The position numbers and the translations under genes were made by a program. Positions 55,923 through 64,000 of a DNA stretch of 64,000 nt are shown piece by piece; the first letter of the stretch is position 1; each line of letters starts with the position of its first letter. Origin of the DNA: Alopecurus myosuroides (lineage: Eukaryota > Streptophyta > Magnoliopsida > Poales > Poaceae); contig CM054057.1 in NCBI GenBank assembly GCA_028641055.1, positions 582,519,158 through 582,583,157 on the forward strand, given 5' to 3'. The notes beneath the pieces are model-generated. The model saw only the letters and a list, made by a program, of their open reading frames with translations. It had not been told where the DNA came from and searched no databases.

Positions 55923-58893
55923 CTAAGGGGCTGCAGAAGTGGTGCCACTCGCAGCAGGCTGCCCCTTGCGACTAGCACGAGCAAGCACTTCAGAGAGCTT
56001 CTTTGCAAGGACTTCAGCCCGAGCGCCAAAGGTACGGAGCGCTACCTTTTTGCCTAAGGAGTCGTAGGGAAGGCTCGAGTACACCTTCTCCAAGTCATCC
56101 AAGACTCCATGCACCAGCGCAAATTGGATAGCCGTCCTAGCCCCGCACTCAGACTGAGCGAATGAATAAGCCTGGAGGAGATTTTCATCGTCCAAGAACA
56201 CTTTCAGAAGGCCGCCCAGCGTAGGCGGAACCGCCGCATCCACCAGTAGGCGCCCGTGGACCTGCGTCAACACTCGGTTGGCTTCACCAACGAGAGAGCG
56301 GATCCCACTCGCATGCTCCTGGAGCTGGGCGCAGGAATCCATAAGGGCATCCAGTCGTTGGCTCCCAGGCAGCTCCAGTGCAACCCAAGAGCATCTACAA
56401 AAAGGATACAATAAATTTCCAAGACAGCAAATTAAAGTTGCATTGCAACAGAAGAATAGTCAAGCGTGGCTTACCCGCAAATTTCTGAGCCAAGGGGCGG
56501 ACGATGCCAACAAGGTCACTATCATGCTTGGCACCCGCCTCCTCCAACTGCTTTAGCACCTCTTGAGCCTCGACGAATTTCCCCTCAAGATCAGCTGAAT
56601 GCTTGTGAGTGGACTCCAGCTCCTTCCGGGAGGACTCCAACTCAGCCTCAAGGGTTTTCACCCGAGCAACAACTTTAGCTTTCTCGGCCTTCAGGCGGGT
56701 AACTTGATCTACAGAGCGACGAATATAGCTTCAGCAATTCTGGTGATCAAGAGAAACGGTAAACAGAGTGGAATAACCACCTTGAAGAGAACGGCCGTCC
56801 TCGACGAGTCGATCGCGATCCAACCGAAGGGAAACGCAATCCGCCATAGCTGAAAGCACTCGACGACCGATGGCAGCAAGGGAATCAAGGAGAGTCTGCA
56901 AAGCCCAAGACAGAAATTCAAGTTAAGAACAAAATCTCTTGAGCCTATACATGATTGTACACAGTCGAATATAGCCTTGGGGGATACTCCCATCCGGAGC
57001 ACTGCCGTGCACCCCATTGAGTAAAGGAAGACAGGGAAGAAAATAGTTCAACTTGAGTATGTGGCTAACCGCAAGCAATTAACCACGGCCTCGGGGCCTA
57101 CTCCCATCGGGAGCACTGTCGTGCACCCGATAGAAATTACAACCAAATGAAGCAAAAAATGTGAGAAGGAGGGATAAACTTACTTGGACTTGGGCAGTAG
57201 ACACAGGATCCGCTGAGCTGCCCGAAACCTCCTTGTTTGCAGAAGCTCCACCCGCAAAACCAGGTAGCCCGTACTCAGGAATCACGGCTGCCCTCACAGG
57301 ACTTGGAGACCTCCGGGTGGCTTCTGCGGCTAGAACGTCCCCCTCGGCAACTTCTTTCCTCTTCACAGAGGGAACCGAGAAAGCATACTGGCCAAGGCTG
57401 ATGGTTTGAAGGCTGCTATTGAAGAAAAAGTCAAACAAGGACAAAGAAAAAGGAAAAGATTCGCGACCAAAGGAGAACGCGCAAGAAAAACTTACTCATC
57501 CTCATCGTCGTCATCCAAAATGTCCACATTCCAGGCGGTGGGAACCTTCGACTTGCGGCCAAGGGGAGGAAGCACATTTAGAGGCGCCACCTGGAGAGGC
57601 TCAGTCGCTTTGCCGGACCCATCACCCAACGAACTGTCCTTGGAGGTGACTTCGTCATTCTCGTGCCGACGGCGCTTGCGGTGATGGAGTTGGTCGCTAC
57701 CCGAGTCTTCCACGTCGTCCGAAGAGTCGTGCTTGGAGCTCCAGTCAGCTTTGGCAACGCTGGTTTCGAGAGGAGCCTCGATATTGCTCGCCAGGAGATC
57801 CGAGGCATCTTCAGCCGAAAATGGCGAGTAGCATGTCGCTACCTTCAAGCTCTACGAAAGAAGAAGAAGAAAAATAAACAAGAACTTCAGTCGATAAAAC
57901 TTCAGACTGCAAAGAGAGAAAATAAGAACAGGAGAAAACTTACATCAGCTGGAGGAGGTTTCGCTGCCTCGAATGGCTCGAGAGAACAGGCCGAGAAGGC
58001 CTCTCCTTTCTTCAGCTTGGTGATGGCCGCAATATTTTTCTCGAACTCGGCGTTCAAGAGAAGCTCTTCGCAAACGCGGCTCGGGTCCTGCGTGCCTTGA
58101 TACTCCCACATAGTCGAAGGCCTCTCTTGAAGGGGCTGGATCCTCCGCCGAAGAAAGACAGTCGCCAAATGCAATCCGTTCAGCGGAACCCCCATCGCCT
58201 TGTCGCGGAAGCTCCCCACCTTCGGGAGTAGAGGGGAGACGGTCTTGTGTCTTCGGCGGTAAGCTTATGCGCCCAGGATTTCCTACGCTTCAGAATTGCG
58301 AGTGGATGAAACTCAGGAGCTCCACCCGCGCTGTTGTCGATGACGTAGAACCACTTCTTCCGCCATCCTTGCGCGGAGTCGATGAAGTACATCTCCGGGT
58401 AGGGGATGTCCGTCTTCGCCTGGATCCCGAACCCGCCGGTGCGCAGTGGCTCCCCCTGCTCGCCTAGTCGCGACTTCTCCCGGAAGATGTGCACCTTGTA
58501 CAGGGCCTTCCAGAGGCCTAAGTAGCACTCGCAAAGCACGATAAAGCATGATATGTGCTGAATTGCGTTTGGAGGCAAGTCATGGAGATGTATGCCATAG
58601 ACATACAGAATCCAAGAAGAAAGGGGTGGAGAGGAAGAGAGACCGCGCGACACGTGCTCCGTGAAGATCGCACGCTCGTTTGCGCGAGGATTGGGTACCT
58701 CTTCTTTCTTGGGGAGGCGCACCCGCTTGTCGCCGTCGGGAGGCAGCAACCCCTCCCGTTGCATCTCACTGTTGCTCTTCCTGGTGGTGTTGGCGGAGCG
58801 CCAATCGCCCGATCTCACAGTGGGCGGCGCGGAAGCATCTCCGACCTCCTTCGACGATGATGCAGCGGCGCTGCGTTTCTTCCCTCCAGCCAT
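55923..58893 (-). pseudogene. Antisense gene of the Tat element, putative gypsy-type domain
   Basis: A multi-exon gene opposite to gag-pol, as known from Tat elements such as Grande and Retand. ATG at 58891-58893 starts MAGGKKRSAAASSSKEVGD. The first exon contains the domain called putative gypsy-type transposon (YGIHLHDLPPNAIQHISCF, YLGLWKALYKVHIFRE, PEMYFIDSAQGWRKKWFY). One missing base near 58240 shifts the frame before FRDKAMGVPLNGLHL. Minus-strand GTAAG donors lie at about 57943, 57494, 57182 and 56474. Later exons hold an acidic segment (DDDDEDE, 57492-57848), a long coiled coil (EAELESSRKELESTHKHS, 56395-56700) and an Ala-rich C-terminus ending ASGTTSAAP at 55923. A stop near 56733 and the frameshift suggest decay. 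The function is unknown; regulation of the element by antisense product or transcript has been proposed for relatives. Confidence 0.72.
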
Positions 58894-59279
58894 GAGAGCT
58901 CTTTGGTGCTTGCAGAACAGAAGGTGTGCGCGAGGAGGAAGAAAGGGAGCAAATGGCAGGGAAACTTACCCATCGCCTAAGGACGGCTACTTATACATAG
59001 GCCGAGATGATCTGAACCGTAGATCTGGTGACGTGGCGCTCATCGCGGCCGCCACGCGTGAAGTGGAAACGAGGCGGCGGTGAACATTTATCTCTGCCAC
59101 GATCTTTACAGCAGAGCGTGCGCATTTACGGCGCGTGGCTCGCGGGAAAACCGGAAACGACCTCTCGTTTACAGTCAAAAGCTGACAAGGTGGGCCATCA
59201 TGCTCTGCTCCTCTCCGTCACGTCCCATCGGGAGGAGTCAGAACGGACAAGTGCGCAATGAAATCATTGCATACCTCAT
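58894..59279. other. Region upstream of the antisense gene
   Basis: GC-rich, no recognised frame. It should contain the minus-strand promoter of the antisense gene; a TATA-like minus-strand TATAAGTAG occurs at about 58989-58997. Confidence 0.4.
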
Positions 59280-59520
59280 CAAACGCGAAAATTCTTTCGC
59301 ATAAAATCCCTAACACGAAATTTCTTTCGTATGGGCATATCGAGGCGCGAAATTCTTTCGCATAAGCTCCCTGACACGAAATTTCTTTCGTATGAGCATG
59401 TCAAGACGCGAAAACTCTCTGGCATAACTACCCACACGCGAAATCTCTTTCGTATAGGTACAGCAAGGCCTCTACACACGAAAACTCTTTCGTATGGGAA
59501 AAATATTACAAGTGCAAAGG
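59280..59520. repeat. Array of CGAAA-spacer-TTTCG palindromes
   Basis: At least six copies of CGAAA(A/T)TTCTTTCG-like short palindromes spaced about 30-45 bases apart, alternating GCG and CAC prefixes. A weaker copy lies near 59570. Confidence 0.85.
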
Positions 59521-60161
59521 TCTCTTTTTGCATAAGTACAACTAGAAGGAAAATCTCCTCACTCGAAAACTCTCAAGATGACACTCGGGAGTGTGCAGTT
59601 CCTGCCACTCTGACACACGATGTATTTACACATCCTTGCCCTAGATTGTTCGGCCGACTAGGCACATCCAGATGTCGTATTCTTTCGAGTACGAAGGTAA
59701 GACCCAAAGATCTCTCTTATGGGCATGGAATCGCACTCAAGCTGCGTCCTCCGGTAAATTTCCGTGTCAACAACACGAAGAAAATTCCTAGCGGACGCGC
59801 CGGATACCCCTATAGGTTAAGTTCGACTCGGTAAGACCTCCACGGCCCAGTCGCAATGATCACCTCATCGGATTCAAGTCAGAGGTCTCGAATTTGTGTA
59901 GGCCAGGACTGTTTTTTCCTAGATGCAATTAATTGGCCCTGAGCTTTCGGGAGAGCCAAGCAACTGAGCCATATCCTTCTGCGAAAACCGCCAAAACACA
60001 GGCGCATTCATCGCTCGATGCTCGAGTACAATAAGCGCATCGCGCACAGGGTATGCACCCTCTAAACACCAAACAGTTGAAGCAATCAATCGAAAGAAAT
60101 CAAGACGAACTTTGAGCGTCTACCCGACAGATTCTCAATCGAGTAAACGCTCGGGGGCTAC
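59521..60161 (+). other. Tat 3' untranslated region and polypurine tract
   Basis: No gene. Ends AACGCTCGGGGGCTAC immediately before the 3' LTR, the plus-strand primer tract. Confidence 0.65.
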
Positions 60162-60657
60162 TGACGAGAGGATGAATCCTGGACCTGTCGGGTGAGGCTA
60201 CCTGGTGCAAGGCCTAAGACCTAAGCCCGAAGGGAGATGCTATAGACAGTTCTAGAAGGACCAATCAAGGCCCACCCGCAAGGCCTTGCCGGTCAAGAAA
60301 GGAAACTTATAACCGGCTTAAGGTTAGGGTTTGTATCCCCCCCCCCCGGGTGCGGTTTGAGACCTGGCCACCTATATAAGGCCAGGAGAACCACCGGGAG
60401 GGGGACCATGCAATACCGCACCACCAAAGCCTTGAGATTGAGATCTTACTCTCGACTCGAGCACCCCCCATTGTAACTGATCTATTGCTAATACAGATCG
60501 ACAGAAGCATGAGTAAGGGTTTTACCTCTACGAGGGCCCCGAACCTGGGTAAATCGTGCCCCCCTGTTAGCCAATGATTGTCACCAGCGCCTACACGTTC
60601 TCCTAATCAAAACCCTATCGGTTCACACGAGGGACTTGTTGAGATGTATATTCGACA
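60162..60657 (+). repeat. 3' LTR of the Tat element
   Basis: 496 bases, TGACGAGAGGATGAATCC to ATTCGACA, followed by the GCATG target copy. A C run near 60340 and several substitutions distinguish it from the two upstream LTR copies. TATA-like at about 60373. Confidence 0.9.
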
Positions 60658-61332
60658 GCATGTGGGCCGTATGATGGAATAGGAATATGTGGCGTGAGAT
60701 CGGTCCGATGTTTTGTGTTTTCCATCGGACAACGATAGATATTTACTTTTCTCTTATTCCCGCAAAAAAAAAATTAGAAAACTACATACCGGCAATTTTT
60801 TTTTACAAAACTACATTATTTTCAATCATCCCTTTTGCACACATATTTCCATCATTGTCGCATATTTGCACATACAATTCCACCAATTTATATGTCCTGC
60901 AAACTTCATACATGAGCGACGGGCACGCTCAAGAGTAGCAAGAATCGGCTCCACAATCGCCGCATCCACCTCTAGAAGGAACCCGGCAGCATGGAGCTTC
61001 CCATTCTCCCGTGGCACCGAGAGAACCACAACAGAAGCCGACCGGTCAACAGCCTGCACGTCCGCACTCCAGGCAGAGGAAACCGCCCCAGCGAGTCTCC
61101 ACACTGGGCGACGACCAACCTGCACGGGCTAACCCCGCCCTGGGAGGCCTTCGCACGGCAAGGATTTGCCCAGCCCAGGGAGCCTTCCGTCCTCCAAGGG
61201 TTGTCCCACCGGTCGAGCCTCCGGCCCCGGAAGTCCACAGCGTCCGTCTCCCACGGAGAGGCAGAGGCAACCGGCGAAAGCAGGTTCGCACAACACACAA
61301 CACGGCCTCCCAACTTTAAACCCCGCCGGAGT
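60658..61332. other. Target-side flank and Pro/Arg-rich open stretch
   Basis: Continues the DNA that held the Tat element. A run of A's at 60765-60774 and T's at 60798-60806 is followed by a GC-rich stretch with overlapping open frames (for example PPAPEVHSVRLPRRGRG and FKPRRSGRLASR). The last motif resembles the end of grass LINE ORF1-type proteins, but this is weak. Confidence 0.35.
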
Positions 61333-63335
61333 GGCAGATTGGCTTCCAGACTGAGAGCGCATATGCCTGACATGGTTGCCATTCCTCTGTCACGGCGGAC
61401 CAGGAGGAGATGCTTGGGCTTGCCTTTGATTTCTTTGAGGTTCACCTTCGCGTGGAAAACTCTAGGCCACAGTCCATTGAGTTGGGTAGTCCTGGATTGC
61501 CGACTCTCGACCTGGCGGAGCTCAAGGTGCCTTGGTCGATACAGATGGATAAAGCTCCCCGCCCGGATGGTTTCTCGCTTAACTTCTACATGAAGTGTTA
61601 GGGTATTATCAACAAGGAGGTGGTGGATGCCTTGAACCGTCTGTATCTTAATCAGGAGCGGGACTTTCAGACGCTCAACCAAGCACTAATCGTGCTCATC
61701 CCTAAAGTGGACGACGTTGTGGAGTTGAAGTACTTTCGCTCTATCAGTTTGGTGCATAGCTTTGGGAAGATCTTTTCCAAATTGCTGGCATCCAGACTGA
61801 GTCCGCATATGCCTGACATGGTTGCCATTAACTAGAGTGCGTTTATTAAAGGTAGATCCATGCTGGATACTTACATGCAGGTGCTCAGTGCTATTCGGGG
61901 TCTCCATCGCAAGTACTCCCTGGCTATGTTTTTTAAGATGGACATTGCGAGGGCATTTGACTCGATTTCGTGGCCTTTTATTTTGGAGGTCTTGCGTGCT
62001 TGTGGATTCGGCGAGCGGTGGTGTAGGTGGCTTGTAGCAATCATGTACGACTCTAGCTCGAAGGTGCTCATTAATGAGAACGCTTCGGAGCGCCTCTAGT
62101 ATCACCGTGGCCTTCGCCAGGGGGTCCCCTTTCTCCCCTGCTGTTCATGATTGTGATGGATGTGCTGAGGGCTCTTTGCCGGAAGGCGGAGGAGCAAGAG
62201 CTCTTCCAATCTCTTCGTTCCTTTGGAATTAAGTTCTGTCTGTCCCTCTTCGCGGACGATGTGGCCTTGGTCATTCGACCGCCGCCGGTGGAGATCGAAT
62301 TGGTGAGAGGCCTTTTCGACCTGTTTGGTGACGCGGCGGGGCTTAGGGCCAACTATGCCAAGTGTTCGGTGACCCTCATTAGGTGTGCGACTCTTGACAT
62401 GGATGCTATCTTGGCTAGCCTGCCGTGCGCGGCCAAGGAGTTCCCGTGCACCTATCTGGGTCTCCCCCTGTCGGCTTCGACGCTTTCGAAGCTCGAGCTC
62501 CAACCTTATGTGGACCGGTTAGCTAGGAAGCTCCCTTCATGGAAGGGCTCCTTGCTGCAGATCCAGGGGCGGGTAGTTTTGGTAAAGGCGGTCCTGGTGG
62601 CCATGTCGATTTATATCATGATGGTGCTGGATTCCATAAGTGGATGATTGAGGCTTTTGAGAAGCTCTATAGAGGCTTTTTCTGGTGCGGGAAAGAGAAT
62701 GTCGGGGGAGGGGCTTGTCCTATCGCATGGGAGCATGTGTGTATGCCTAAGTGGTTGGGGGCTCGGGATTCGGAATCTTTGTATCCTTAACGAGGCCTTC
62801 CTCATAAAGTGGCTTTGGTTTAGTAGGAGGGACGTTGACAAACCTTGGCTCCTCTCGACCTTTCCGTTCTCTTCCTCCACCAAGGCGATGTTCAGGGGCT
62901 CTACCACCATGGTGGTGGGTGATGGTAGACCCAACCTTTTTTGGAGGGACCGGTGGATTGAGGGTCGGAGCATTGATATGTTTGCGCCCCTGGTTGTGGC
63001 TCAGGTGGAAGTGAAGGTGAAGCAGAGGAGTCTGGTGGCGGATGCGATGGTGGATTATATGTGGATTCAGGATCTTTCTTTAGGGCTTTTGGTGCCGGCC
63101 ATGGCGCAATTTCTTCACCTGTGTCATGTGCTTGTCCCAATTTCCCTGCGGGTGGGTGTGGATGATTCTTTCCAGTGGAGCTGGACAGCCTCTAAAGCCT
63201 TCTCAGCCAAGTCGGCCTACTTGGCGTTTTTTGAGGGATCCACCAACTCGCCCCTTCACTCCGCCATCTGGGAGTGCAAGGCCCCCTTAAATACAAATTG
63301 TTTGGGTGGAAAGAGGCCTGGGATATTTTCATGTT
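61333..63335 (+). pseudogene. Degenerate L1-type LINE reverse transcriptase
   Basis: Plus-strand ORF2 remnant: MDKAPRPDGFSLNFY, LIPKVDDVVELKYFRSISL, FKMDIARAFDSISW, YHRGLRQGVP, FADD (62249-62260, in place of YADD), LGLPLSASTLSKLELQ, GFFWCGKENVGGGACPIAWE, WRDRWIEG, and the first part of zf-RVT (AIWECKAPLNTN) where it is cut at about 63330. Stops at about 61600, 61833 and 62097 and frameshifts near 62125, 62640 and 62750 make it inert. A 45-bp piece of its RT (near 61787-61832) also occurs at 61338-61382, just before the start. No clear target duplication is seen. Confidence 0.88.
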
Positions 63336-64000
63336 TTAGTTGTGCCCAGTAAACAGATTCCTGCTGTCCACCGTAAAAAATCGTATAACTCACATAAAGA
63401 TCAAAATGACCTGAATTGTTTTGTGCTTATTCCACAGATAATTCCGCAACTATTTCGTTCTCTAAGTTTTTAATCTGAGCAACGGAAGTGCCCTGAAATT
63501 TTTTGTCTTTACAGACTGTTCTGGTTTTGGCAGATTCTGCTATTTTTCTTGCATTTGCTCTTTTACGATGTAAAGTGGATTTCTTTGATTCACAAAACAT
63601 CAGTGGTTGTAACTAATGTTTAAAATTATCAATAGAACTTGTGCCCATATAGAACCCATGGATTTTTTTATTGTTGCACTAACCCTCTAATGCGAATTAC
63701 TCTTTAAGTGTGGTGTGAAGCAAGTTTTCAAGTGTCAAGAGAACAGGGTGATATAATGTGATCAATAAGAGTGCAAAGCCAAAGCTTAGGGATTCCCCCG
63801 TGGTTCATCCCAGCAAATATTAAGAAGACTCAAGCATCTAAGCTTGGGGATGCCCAAGGAATCTCCTTCTTCATCAACAATTTATCAGGTCACTTCAAGT
63901 GAAATTATATATTTATTTGGTCACATCATATGAAGTTTACTTGGAGCGCCTGTTTGTTTTTATTTTGTTTTCCTTTGTTTTGTTTTGTTTTCCTTGCTGC
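63336..64000 (+). mobile_element. Element D: internal non-coding region of an Athila-like element
   Basis: Matches the inverse of 18900-19545 in element B (CTGCTGTCCAC near 63360, then AAGCTTGGGGATGCCCAAGG near 63840, then TTATCAGGTCACTTC). No coding region. It abuts the truncated LINE at its left end and continues off the right edge. Confidence 0.75.

Larger units (their letters stand above)
45049..60657 (+). mobile_element. Tat-lineage Ty3/gypsy retrotransposon with nested CACTA
   Basis: 5' LTR 45049-45538, primer-binding-like site TTGGCGCCGTTTGTGGG, gag-protease, pol (48712-54598 with a CACTA insertion at 51488-54140), a long 3' region with a minus-strand gene, a purine tract (CTCGGGGGCTAC) and 3' LTR 60162-60657. 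GCATG flanks both ends (45044-45048 and 60658-60662). Tat features are the second, archaeal-type RNase H (MYFDGWKRNEGAGAGV, NNDAEYEALLHG) and the antisense gene with a putative gypsy-type domain. Coding parts carry many lesions. Confidence 0.9.

Noticed and set aside
59280..59520. Regularly spaced short palindromic repeats resembling a CRISPR array
   Set aside because: The host is a plant, spacers are partly similar to each other, repeats are short and degenerate, and the array lies inside a retrotransposon.
60658..61332. Host gene with Pro/Arg-rich protein after the Tat element
   Set aside because: Several overlapping frames on both strands are open because of GC-rich composition; none has a convincing domain or splice structure.

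Overview
This window is plant nuclear DNA, almost certainly from a large grass genome (Pooideae, most likely Triticeae or a close relative). The evidence is dense nesting of LTR retrotransposons, CACTA transposons with 3-bp target duplications, a Stowaway-type MITE starting CTCCCTCCG, plant L1-type LINEs, GT-AG introns and very few host exons. No tRNA, rRNA, CRISPR array or bacterial-style operon is visible. Almost every long reading frame belongs to a mobile element and most are broken. Family names below come from recognising protein motifs by eye; no database was searched.

Left third (1-27861), nested insertions on both strands. An AP2/ERF-like coding fragment (27246-27541, minus) abuts the 3' LTR of a plus-strand Athila-like element C (23530-27245). 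Element C is interrupted by a minus-strand, gag-protease-only Athila-like element B (16578-23529). The 3' LTR of B is in turn interrupted by a related element A (1-16577, running off the left edge). The LTR of A carries a 12.5-kb CACTA transposon (3118-15620) with a TAT target duplication. That CACTA holds a decayed TNP2 transposase gene, a decayed second gene with an Ulp1-like region that appears to lack its catalytic residues, and a short intact frame with an RNase H1-type hybrid-binding (viroplasmin) domain, a lysine run and a membrane tail.

Middle (27862-39749). A host-like gene with an NOP58 N-terminal-type motif (exons at 28696, 29174 and 31341) is broken by a 5'-truncated LINE whose target duplication copies the intron-exon acceptor. 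A Stowaway MITE and a nearly intact Ty1/copia element (32000-38080, minus; 1045-residue pol) follow. About 1.7 kb of unassigned AT-rich DNA comes next.

Right (39750-64000). A 4.55-kb tandem duplication (39750-44295 and 44296-48846) contains host flank, LTR and gag of a Tat-lineage Ty3/gypsy element. The full element runs 45049-60657 with a GCATG target duplication. Its pol has several lesions, including YVDN in place of YVDD and a 2.65-kb non-autonomous CACTA inserted in the integrase region. That CACTA carries a captured DEDDy 3'-5' exonuclease gene. Between pol and the 3' LTR is a multi-exon gene on the opposite strand, the typical Tat antisense gene. A degenerate LINE (61333-63335) and the internal region of another Athila-like element (63336-64000, plus) close the window.

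Nothing here looks like a functional multi-gene host pathway. The most interesting biology is cargo captured by transposons and the unusual internal layout of the large CACTA.
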